Assembly (NCBI GenBank): GCA_022562515.1
Contig: JADFPB010000003.1
Coordinates: 1 to 36,596 of the forward strand
Length of the DNA: 36,596 nt
Reading direction: 5' to 3'
DNA from: Chloroflexota bacterium
GTDB lineage: Bacteria > Chloroflexota > Dehalococcoidia > Lucifugimonadales > Lucifugimonadaceae
How positions within the stretch are numbered: the stretch's first letter is position 1; every line of letters starts with the position of its first letter. Shown piece by piece: positions 28,806 to 36,596 of the stretch. Below the pieces are notes generated by a model. That model had not been told where the DNA came from. It searched no databases and was given only the letters and a program-made list of their open reading frames with translations. A program made the translations under genes and the position numbers.

Positions 28806-29486
28806 TCAGGCCAGACAGACTTCTGCGATGCGCAGCGCAGACCTGTTTTCCGTGAGTTTGGCCACAACGGAGCGGACTACGATTCTCAATCCGGCTGCGC
28901 TCATCTCAAGGGCTGACGCAATGTCCCTGCTGTCTACGCCTTCTGCCAGTTGGTTGAGAACGTTTTGTTCCCTGGTAGTCAGAGTCGTGAGCACCGGGCG
29001 GACGGGCTGCGCTTCTACCCAGGTCTTGCTCAGAACCCTTGCCAGCCGGGCTGCCACGTTGGGCATCTCCATGACGCGCTCGTAGATGGGGCGGTCTCCT
29101 TCACATACCCGGTGGATGAGGGCAGCGAGGAGTTTTGGCGCTGCGTCTTTGGCGATGCAGGCGGCCGCCCCGGCCTCGAGCGCGGCAAAAACGTGGTCAT
29201 CTGACTCGTAGTCGTACAGCGCGATTGCCGCAACTGTTGGAAAGTCTGCTGCGGCTGCGGCGATGGTGGCGGCGCCGGTTAGTGCAGGGAGTTCGAGATC
29301 GATGAGCAGCAGATCGGGCGAGGTGTCCGAGAGGTGTGCCAGCGTGTCGCCGCCTCCGGCCGGATCCGTTGCCGCTTCTGTAGCCTCCCCGGATATTTCA
29401 AGGTTCTCGTCATGCTGAAGGGCGTCACGAAGCCCGGCGATGTATATGGAGTCTCTGGAAAGGATATGAGCGTGGACGGCGCTCAT
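28806..29486 (-). CDS. LuxR/NarL-type response regulator with degenerate receiver
   Basis: LLLIDLELPALTG, CIAKDAAP, and C-terminal LTTREQNVLNQLAEGVDSRDIASALEMSAAGLRIVVRSVVAKL. Confidence 0.85.
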   Translation of the reverse strand: MSAVHAHILSRDSIYIAGLRDALQHDENLEISGEATEAATDPAGGGDTLAHLSDTSPDLLLIDLELPALTGAATIAAAAADFPTVAAIALYDYESDDHVFAALEAGAAACIAKDAAPKLLAALIHRVCEGDRPIYERVMEMPNVAARLARVLSKTWVEAQPVRPVLTTLTTREQNVLNQLAEGVDSRDIASALEMSAAGLRIVVRSVVAKLTENRSALRIAEVCLA

Positions 29487-30217
29487 CAGGCGTTGGGCGG
29501 GGAGCCGGGGACGGGGGCGATGGGACCTTCCGGCGCATCGAGCCAGCCGCTATTCAGGGCGAGCACTACGGCGTGCGTCCTGTTGTTGGCGTGCAGCTTG
29601 GCCATGATGCCGCTCATCTGATTCTTGACGGTCTGCTCATTGATGCCGAGGGATGCCGCGATCTGCTTATTGCCGTGGCCCTGGGAGATCATCGATAGAA
29701 CCTGCCGCTCCCGGTTGGTGAGGGGAGATACGAGTTTCTCGGTCTCTATACCGGCCAGCGAGTAGCTCTCGAACTGTTGAATCATCTGGCTGGCCACGCC
29801 GGGGCGGCCTTGCAGGGTGTCGCTGATCAGGTTTGCGCCGGTGCCGACTTCCCGGATCTGCTGCAACAGGTCGTCTGCGGGGGTGTCTTTTGCCACGAAC
29901 GCCGCGGCGCCGACTTTGACGCTCTGGAAGATCTGATTGTCGTCTTCGTACGGCGAAAGGATGATCGTGGCGGTGGCCGGGTTTCGCATTCGGATTTGCC
30001 AGGCAACGCTGAGACCGCGCTGCTGCGGCAGGCCGATGTCAATGAGGGCCACGTCCGGTTGCAGGGCCTCAGTGGCCTCGACCGACTCGGCCAACTCGCC
30101 GTCCCAGATGCTGTCCAGGTCTGGCGCGTCCTGAAGAGCCCTCAGGATTCCTCGCCTGAAGATCTCGCTCGAGTCGGCAATCAGCACGGTGAGTGCTGCC
30201 AGGTTCTGGTTTGTCAT
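29486..30217 (-). CDS. LuxR/NarL-type response regulator
   Basis: TVLIADSSEIFRRGILRAL, VALIDIGLPQQRG, FVAKDTP, LTNRERQVLSMISQGHGNKQIAASLGINEQTVKNQMSGIMAKL; TGATG overlap with the next gene. Confidence 0.92.
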   Translation of the reverse strand: MTNQNLAALTVLIADSSEIFRRGILRALQDAPDLDSIWDGELAESVEATEALQPDVALIDIGLPQQRGLSVAWQIRMRNPATATIILSPYEDDNQIFQSVKVGAAAFVAKDTPADDLLQQIREVGTGANLISDTLQGRPGVASQMIQQFESYSLAGIETEKLVSPLTNRERQVLSMISQGHGNKQIAASLGINEQTVKNQMSGIMAKLHANNRTHAVVLALNSGWLDAPEGPIAPVPGSPPNA

Positions 30218-30384
30218 GCTTTAAGTCACGTGATTACAGCCCGCGGCGCGGACGCGCGTGCAGGCAAGACGGCAATCATAGTAGCCGCGAGGGGTGCGGG
30301 GCTGTCAACATCGTTAGTACGCATCAAACTGCAGGAAACCACCGCCACGTTACCGTGTAACAGGTATCCGGAGTAATCGGGCGC

Positions 30385-30765
30385 CTATTTTCCGGCCCAG
30401 GATTTGACCATGGCTGCCGTCACCTGTGAGGCGACGTCTGCCGACTCCCATGGCTTGGATATTATGCCCTCGATGCCGAGATTGCGCGCCTTGTCCAACT
30501 CCTCGATTGACGTTGATCCGGTCAAGAGCAGCACGCGCGTGTGGCGGGTCGCGGCCTGCCGACGTATCTGGGCGAGGGCTTCCATGCCGCTCATGCCGGG
30601 CATGGTCAGATCGAGGAAGACGAGGTCGGGACGTTCGGATTCCAGCATTTCCAGGCCGCCGGACGCACTCGTTGCCTCGATGACCTCGTGGCCCATGTCT
30701 TCGAGGAGTTCACTCATCACGAACCGTACGTCGCGCTGGTCATCGACCAGGAGTATCTTCGCCAT
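30385..30765 (-). CDS. Single-domain response regulator
   Basis: MAKILLVDDQRDVRFVMSELLED, LVFLDLTMPGMSG, LTGS, SKPW. Confidence 0.93.
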   Translation of the reverse strand: MAKILLVDDQRDVRFVMSELLEDMGHEVIEATSASGGLEMLESERPDLVFLDLTMPGMSGMEALAQIRRQAATRHTRVLLLTGSTSIEELDKARNLGIEGIISKPWESADVASQVTAAMVKSWAGK

Positions 30766-30947
30766 GGTTGGCCTTGAGGGCCGTCTCGCTCCTTTGCCGG
30801 GTGCGGATCCTCAAGGTTCCGGGGAGATCCATAGCCCACGCACAAGAAGAATTGTGCTGTTGCCCGGTGGCTATAGCTAGGCGAACATCGCCCAGCGGCG
30901 ATGGGTAGAACTACCCAGATTGCCGGGGTTGACTGGCTGTTTTCGGC

Positions 30948-32102
30948 TCAGGAGATGCCGAAGACCGGAAAAAGGAGCGCCTGGAGTTGCTCGATACTGC
31001 GGTCTGCGAAGGCGGAGATCTGATTCCGCACCGCTTCTTCCGGCTCCGGGGGTAGCGGGTCTGCGAATTCTCTCTGGTTGCGTGTCGAGTCGCCGGGCGA
31101 ATTAAACGATTCGGGAATGCGGTCGGGGATGTCCTGCTCTGACATGACGGCATAGGCCATGGCCCAGCCCCGTGCGACGGCGCCCAGGTCGTATCCGCCG
31201 CCACCGAGGGCGATCCATTTACACGATTCCCCTTTTCTTGAATCCCCTGCCAGGGCGCCCAGTTTGGCGACGGTCCCGGCAAAGCCCTGCGCGGTGAGCC
31301 GGAGGTGGGTGATGGGATCAAGCATGTGGGTATCTATGCCGAGCTGTGTGACTAGCACGTCAGGCTCGAAGGCCCGTACCAGAGGCGGCACAATGGCATC
31401 GAAGGCGCGGGCGTAGTCTTCATCGCCTGTGTATGGCGCGAGCGGGAGGTTGGCGGAAAAGCCATCCCCAGCCCCGGCGCCGGTCTCGTTCGTGAAGCCG
31501 GTGCCGGGGAAGAGGAACTGGCCGCTTTCGTGGAGCGAGATCGTAAGCACGGCGTCTGTATCATAAAAGGCGTGCTGGACCCCGTCTCCGTGATGGCAAT
31601 CGATATCGACGTAAGCGACGCGCAGACCCTTTGCGGCAAGGCTTCGGATTACCATGACGGGGTCATTGAAGACGCAGAACCCGGATGCGCGGCCCGGCAT
31701 GGCGTGGTGCAGCCCTCCGGCAGGGGCGAAGGCGACGTCCACATCTCCTGCGATCTGCTCTGCGGCGACCATCGCGGAGCCGGCGGCGAGCGCCTGGGCC
31801 CCGAATATGCCCGGGTAGATGGGGTTGTCACCGGGACCGAATCCGTACCGGGCGGCGATGCCGAGCCCATCGCTGCTGCCAAGTTGTTTTACCGCTTCTA
31901 CGTACTCGGCGCTATGCGCGAGGGTCAGTTCCTCGTCCGAAGCGGGTCTGGGAGCCACGGTCCGGGAGTTGGGTGCGTCAAGAAAACCGGCTGCGCTGGC
32001 CAGTTCGTGCATGTATGAGAGCCGTATGGGGCGCATCGGATGCTCGTCGCTGAGGACGTGAGTCGCGAGGTCATCCGAGTAGATGAGCGCCGCCTGCCTC
32101 AT
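30948..32102 (-). CDS. Histone deacetylase / AcuC-like deacetylase family protein
   Basis: HPMRPIRLSYMHEL, GGLHHAMPGRASGFCVFNDPVM, VAYVDIDCHHGDGVQHAFYDTDAVLTISLHESG, QLGIDTHMLDPITHL, ALGGGGYDLGAVARGW. Confidence 0.93.
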   Translation of the reverse strand: MRQAALIYSDDLATHVLSDEHPMRPIRLSYMHELASAAGFLDAPNSRTVAPRPASDEELTLAHSAEYVEAVKQLGSSDGLGIAARYGFGPGDNPIYPGIFGAQALAAGSAMVAAEQIAGDVDVAFAPAGGLHHAMPGRASGFCVFNDPVMVIRSLAAKGLRVAYVDIDCHHGDGVQHAFYDTDAVLTISLHESGQFLFPGTGFTNETGAGAGDGFSANLPLAPYTGDEDYARAFDAIVPPLVRAFEPDVLVTQLGIDTHMLDPITHLRLTAQGFAGTVAKLGALAGDSRKGESCKWIALGGGGYDLGAVARGWAMAYAVMSEQDIPDRIPESFNSPGDSTRNQREFADPLPPEPEEAVRNQISAFADRSIEQLQALLFPVFGIS

Positions 32103-32133
32103 TCTGGGGCTACGCCGTGACGCTGCAGCCGTA

Positions 32134-33570
32134 TCACGCGCTCGTGCTCCGGCGCCGGTTATTGCCTCGGTTCTTCAGGGAGCGCAGGGCGAAAAACAGC
32201 AGGCCCGCGACTGCGCCAAGGCTGGTAGCAACGACCGGCCAGTTTCCGAATGTTCGCCACCTGGACTCCTCCAGCACCTCCCCCGCGGCACTCTCGGACT
32301 TGAAGAGCTGAACAAACGGTGACGGCGTGACCAGGGCCTCGGGCTGAATTTCTGTAGCATCCGGGTTTTCGTCCAGCGGCTCCGGTTCTTGTGATGCGGC
32401 GGGAGCATCTCCGGAGGAGACCGGTATGAGTTGCGGCTCGGCAAGCCCGAACTGGCGGGCCGTCCATACGTCATCGAGATTGTTGAGCTCGAAACCGTAG
32501 GCATCGCTGACCGCGTCGCCGATGCGGGTTCCGCGATCGATCGCTTCCAACAGCGCGGAGATCCGTTCAGCCCCGAACTCATCTATGAGGAAGCTGACGA
32601 AGGCCCCGGATTTTCCGTAGAAAAATGTGATGTCTCTACGCTGTCCCGGTACTCGATTCATGTTCTTGATGGGCATGAGGTCGTCTTCATCGTTGGCGCC
32701 GCGCAGCCGGGTCTGTGCGTTCCGGGTATCGTTTGACTCGAAGTAGACGGAGAGGCCCTCATTGAGCCACGCAGGCGGGCTTGCGATCGGGGAAGGCACC
32801 GCCTCGGCGAACATCAGGTGGGCGAGTTCGTGGACGAATGCCTGGGGATCAACCCCCCAGAGAACGAACTGGTCGAATTCGTCGAACGCGAAGCCTATGA
32901 ACGTGTGGCCGCTGCGGGCGGCCTCGGTAGTCAGCGGGAACGCCAGGTCTGCCTCGCGGCTGGAGTTGATCAGCACCGCTTTGAATTCGGCTTCGCTTTC
33001 GAAGCCGTACACCCTGGCGATTTCGGGCATCCGAGCGTTGGAGGCGGCGAAGAGCCGGTCTATTTCAGTGTCGCTCCGGTCGTGGTAGACGATCGTCAGC
33101 TGGTTTTCCGTGCGGCGGTTCCACTGGAACTTGGGGTCCAGATATTCGATCCGTACCGGCTCTGTGGTGAACTCCTGGCCCTCTGAGTCGATGATTCGAT
33201 AGCTGACTGTGAGGACGATTCCGGGCGGGAAGAAGTCGCTGCCGGATGTGGGAATCTCAAAAGAGGCTGATACGTTGTTGCCGGGTTGAAAGTCAGGGTA
33301 CGAGTACGAGCTGACAACCCGAGGTCCATCCGGCTTGAAGAGCGCCTGGATCTCCGTGATTGGGGCGCCTTCTGCAGAAAGCTCGAGCTCGAAGGTGATT
33401 TTTTCGCCGTAGTTGATTGAGTGGGTGTTTCGCAGCACGCGTATCGTCTGGTCCTCATCGGACCCTGCGAACGCGGCGCTACTGGAACCAGAAATCGTTA
33501 TCGACAGGCCGGCAGCGACCGCCAGCGCGGGCAACGCGATGCGCAGAAGGATGGCTCTAACAGAGGGCAT
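32134..33570 (-). CDS. Membrane-anchored gluzincin-type (peptidase MA-like) metallopeptidase
   Basis: N-terminal signal-like segment; AFVHELAHLMFAEAVPSPIASPPAWLNEGLSVYFE (HExxH plus downstream NEG); C-terminal span VVATSLGAVAGLLFFALRSLKNR. Confidence 0.82.
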   Translation of the reverse strand: MPSVRAILLRIALPALAVAAGLSITISGSSSAAFAGSDEDQTIRVLRNTHSINYGEKITFELELSAEGAPITEIQALFKPDGPRVVSSYSYPDFQPGNNVSASFEIPTSGSDFFPPGIVLTVSYRIIDSEGQEFTTEPVRIEYLDPKFQWNRRTENQLTIVYHDRSDTEIDRLFAASNARMPEIARVYGFESEAEFKAVLINSSREADLAFPLTTEAARSGHTFIGFAFDEFDQFVLWGVDPQAFVHELAHLMFAEAVPSPIASPPAWLNEGLSVYFESNDTRNAQTRLRGANDEDDLMPIKNMNRVPGQRRDITFFYGKSGAFVSFLIDEFGAERISALLEAIDRGTRIGDAVSDAYGFELNNLDDVWTARQFGLAEPQLIPVSSGDAPAASQEPEPLDENPDATEIQPEALVTPSPFVQLFKSESAAGEVLEESRWRTFGNWPVVATSLGAVAGLLFFALRSLKNRGNNRRRSTSA

Positions 33571-33573
33571 GGC

Positions 33574-34269
33574 TTAGATTCCGACGATCTTGAGGGAGCC
33601 ATGCGCCCTGTAGATCTTGTTAATAGTGATGAGCAACGCAGTAGCCGCCTCCAGGTAGCGGGCTGACTCCAGGCCGCCGGCATCTACCGGACGGGCCCCT
33701 GCGATCCCTCCGACCATTTCCATGACTGTCTTTTTTGCATCTTCATCGTCACTGCAAATAAGAACGTCTGTATTCATGTCGGACTCGGGGTCGGCCAGTT
33801 CGCCGGCGGGCAGGGTGTGGAATCCGGCCACCCACCTTGCGGTTGGCGCGAGAGCCGCCGCTTCTTCCGCCGCGGAGCCGGCGAGTGGCGGCGCGGCGGT
33901 CGCTCGGCCATGCGCGAATTTCAGGGGTGAAATCACGTTGATAACGATCTTTCCATCAAGTTTCGGTCTCAGTTCTTCAACGGTGGCCGCCTGTCCGGCA
34001 TACGGGACTGCCAGGATTACGATATCGCCAGCGCGCGCGGCCGCCTTGTTCATGTCGCCGGTGACTTTGCCAGTAGTTGGGCCGGTATCTAGCCCCGCGC
34101 CGCGCCGGCCGTCGATTATCGATCCGATGGCTGTTGCTGCGGAGGAGGCTCTGCCGGCATCGCGGGAGCCGATCACGATATCGTGCCCGGCCAGAGCGAA
34201 CCGGACCGCGAGGCCCTTGCCTTCAGGTCCTGTGCCGCCGATGAGGCCTATTGTTTGTTTTCGTGACAT
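33574..34269 (-). CDS. npdG: NADPH-dependent F420 reductase
   Basis: IGLIGGTGPEGKGLAVRFALAGHDIVIGSRDAGRA, VILAVPYAGQAATVEEL, KIVINVISPLKF, ARYLEAATALLITINKIY. Confidence 0.87.
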   Translation of the reverse strand: MSRKQTIGLIGGTGPEGKGLAVRFALAGHDIVIGSRDAGRASSAATAIGSIIDGRRGAGLDTGPTTGKVTGDMNKAAARAGDIVILAVPYAGQAATVEELRPKLDGKIVINVISPLKFAHGRATAAPPLAGSAAEEAAALAPTARWVAGFHTLPAGELADPESDMNTDVLICSDDEDAKKTVMEMVGGIAGARPVDAGGLESARYLEAATALLITINKIYRAHGSLKIVGI

Positions 34270-34464
34270 CTTGCCGTGGTTCGAATGGTTCCTGATACTG
34301 GATACGAATTTGATGCCCTGGTTGGACTGAGGGGGACGCGTTCAACTTCGTATATTCGATGGTATAACGCCGGGTAGGGCTATCGGGCGGGGTTTTGACT
34401 ATCCGGACCGCCACGCGTAGCATCGGCCAGCCTGATACCCGCCACAATATTGGAAAGTTTGTGA

Positions 34465-35373
34465 ATGCGTTACTTTCAACTCCTGATACGGGGCGAAAGC
34501 CACCTCGCGGTCGAAACGAGCGATGACACGCTGGTTGACCTGACTACGATCTCACCTCACGCCACCGGCGTCATCGAGCTTTTGCGTGCCGCCGCCCTTG
34601 TCGGCACAGACATCGACCAGATCGCGCGGGCGATCGTGGACCGCTCTTCCGGTGGGATGACGATTTCACTGGCGGACGTTGAAGATGCCACGGCCGAAGG
34701 CGGTCATGGTCCGCGTTTCGGTCTGCCGCTCGTCCCGCCCGAGGTATGGGCGGTGGGCGTGACGTACCAGGACTCGATGCGCGAGCGGCAGGCGGAGAGC
34801 GAGACGCCGGACGTTTACGCCAAGGTGTACGCCTCAGAGCGTCCGGAGGTGTTCTTCAAGGCGACGCCAGGCAGAGTCTCTGGTCCGTTCGAGGAGGTGG
34901 GAATTCGCGCCGATTCTGACTGGGACGTGCCTGAGCCTGAACTCGCATTCGTCCTCTTCGATGGTGCGGTAGCCGGTTATACGGTTGGAAACGATATGAG
35001 CAGCCGGACCATTGAGGGGCTCAACCCCCTGTACTTGCCCCAGGCGAAGATATACGACAAGTCCTGTTCAATCGGTCCGTGTTTCGTTACCCGTGAGACC
35101 GTTGGCGATCCCCAGGACCTCACCGTGAAGCTGACGATTGAGCGGGATGGCAATGAAGTGTTCACCGGCGCCACGTCTACGGGAAACATGCTCAGGGACT
35201 GCGACTATCTGGCGGACTGGCTGCAGCGCCACAACCCCGTGCCGGACGGCACCACGGTTCTTACGGGAACGGGAATCATTCCGCCGCCTGAGTTCACTCT
35301 GCAGGCCGGGGATGTGGTTTCGATCGAGATCGAAAAGATCGGCACCCTTACCAACACCGTAGTCGTTGTTTGA
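34465..35373 (+). CDS. Fumarylacetoacetate hydrolase (FAH) family protein
   Basis: VWAVGVTYQDSM, FFKATPGRVSGPFEEVGIRADSDWDVPEPELAFVL, GYTVGNDMSSRTIEGLNPLYLPQAKIYDKSCSIGP, VLTGTGIIPP. Confidence 0.9.
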   Translation: MRYFQLLIRGESHLAVETSDDTLVDLTTISPHATGVIELLRAAALVGTDIDQIARAIVDRSSGGMTISLADVEDATAEGGHGPRFGLPLVPPEVWAVGVTYQDSMRERQAESETPDVYAKVYASERPEVFFKATPGRVSGPFEEVGIRADSDWDVPEPELAFVLFDGAVAGYTVGNDMSSRTIEGLNPLYLPQAKIYDKSCSIGPCFVTRETVGDPQDLTVKLTIERDGNEVFTGATSTGNMLRDCDYLADWLQRHNPVPDGTTVLTGTGIIPPPEFTLQAGDVVSIEIEKIGTLTNTVVVV

Positions 35374-35505
35374 GGGAGTTTGCTGCAAAGTCTCGGGATT
35401 CCGCGTCAGTGCGCACTCCCCCGATGCGGTACCCTCTGTGCCGTCATGCTTATCCAGTGCGTCTGGCCGGGGCATCCGGTTGCCGCTTTTCGATATGAGA
35501 ATTAG

Positions 35506-36552
35506 ATGACCCTTAACGACCCAGCAGGTGGCGAATCTGCGGCGGATGCGACCCCCGCGTCCCTGGATGGCGCTGGCGATGGCGCTGGCGATTTAGCACG
35601 CGGTGAGTCCGTCGAGCGGCTCAGCGACGTGGCAGCGCGCCTGCGCGAGAGTGTACAGCGGGTGATCGTGGGCAAAGACGAGGCGATCGATCTTGCCCTG
35701 GTCGCGCTTCTGTGCCGTGGCCATGTGCTGCTGGAGGACGTTCCGGGCATTGGCAAGACCACGATGGCGAAGGCGCTGGCCCAGTCACTGGCATGTGATT
35801 TCAAGCGGATTCAGTTCACACCGGATCTGATGCCGGGCGATGTGCTTGGCGTGAACATCCTGAACATGCAGTCCGGGGAGTTCGATTTCAGGCCCGGACC
35901 GATCTTTGCCCAGGTCCTTCTTGCTGATGAGATCAATCGGGCGACTCCTCGTACGCAAACGGCGCTGCTCGAGGCGATGCAGGAGAGGCAGTCCACGATT
36001 GATGGCGAGACCCGGAAACTACCGGAGCCGTTTATCGTTCTGGCAACGCTGAATCCTATTGAAATGGAAGGCACTTTCCCGTTGCCGGAGGCCCAACTTG
36101 ACCGATTCATGCTGCGCGTCACTCTCGGCTACCCGACTCAGGCCGAGGAGGCGGACATTCTTTTGCGATTCGGCGACCCTACGGAAGAGCCGTTCATCGA
36201 TCCAGTCATGACGATTGAAGAGCTGATGCAGGCCCAGAAACTGGTAACTAAGGTGCGGATGGAAGATACGCTCCGCACGTATCTGCTGCAGGTGATAGAC
36301 GCTACCAGGAACATGGAAGACCTACAGCTTGGGGCCAGCCCGCGTGCGTCTCTGGCCCTGTATCGCGCTTCGCAGGCGTGGGCGGCCATGAAGGGCCGGG
36401 CCTATGTGGTGCCGGACGATATAAAGCGGATGGTCAGCCCGGTTCTTGCCCACCGGATGATTCTCAGTCCCCAGGCGCGGCTCAGAGGGCGCGACGCAGA
36501 GTCGATACTGGACGATCGCATCCGGGACATCCCTGTCCCAATCGAACGTTAG
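35506..36552 (+). CDS. MoxR family AAA ATPase
   Basis: GHVLLEDVPGIGKTTMAKALAQSLACDFKRIQFTPDLMPGDVLG, LLADEINRATPRTQTALLEAMQE, LATLNPIEMEGTFPLPEAQLDRFML. Confidence 0.95.
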   Translation: MTLNDPAGGESAADATPASLDGAGDGAGDLARGESVERLSDVAARLRESVQRVIVGKDEAIDLALVALLCRGHVLLEDVPGIGKTTMAKALAQSLACDFKRIQFTPDLMPGDVLGVNILNMQSGEFDFRPGPIFAQVLLADEINRATPRTQTALLEAMQERQSTIDGETRKLPEPFIVLATLNPIEMEGTFPLPEAQLDRFMLRVTLGYPTQAEEADILLRFGDPTEEPFIDPVMTIEELMQAQKLVTKVRMEDTLRTYLLQVIDATRNMEDLQLGASPRASLALYRASQAWAAMKGRAYVVPDDIKRMVSPVLAHRMILSPQARLRGRDAESILDDRIRDIPVPIER

Positions 36553-36596
36553 GCCCAGTCGAACGCCAGGCCGGCTCCGGCTCACTCTGGCGAGGC

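Noticed and set aside
34459-34476. Rex-like half-site TTGTGAATGCGTTACTTT at the FAH gene start
   Set aside because: Only one half matches and it includes the start codon region; likely chance.

Overview
The window is a high-GC bacterial chromosomal segment. Gene content and order (hspR-grpE-dnaK, an F420-dependent NADP reductase, a DUF951 protein, small zinc-ribbon protein, a MoxR ATPase) suggest Chloroflexota (Dehalococcoidia/SAR202-like); this lineage call is inference only. From left to right it contains: a 5'-truncated phosphonate-type ABC transporter (phnD-phnC-phnE-phnE), an S9 peptidase, a single-domain receiver, a SAM methyltransferase, modABC, an endonuclease III-like protein overlapping a basic-tailed membrane protein, pyrF, DUF951, a bifunctional nuclease, a complete F-type ATP synthase operon (atpI/Z-like, B, E, F, H, A, G, D, C), rex, DUF503, a zinc-ribbon microprotein, hspR-grpE-dnaK, a CaCA exchanger, a cluster of response regulators with one soluble histidine kinase, an AcuC/HDAC-like deacetylase, a membrane-anchored HExxH peptidase, an F420:NADP reductase, an FAH-family protein and a MoxR ATPase. 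I saw no CRISPR array, transposon, prophage, rRNA or convincing tRNA. Most of the window is housekeeping. The most interesting signals are regulatory or structural: (i) Rex-like operators both in the ATP synthase promoter and upstream of rex, which lies just past the operon; (ii) a HAIR-like HspR operator overlapping the -35 of hspR-grpE-dnaK; (iii) a roughly 115-residue polar insertion in ATP synthase subunit a; (iv) a LuxR-type response regulator with a degenerate receiver and a divergent recognition helix. All gene calls come from reading translations, with no database search.
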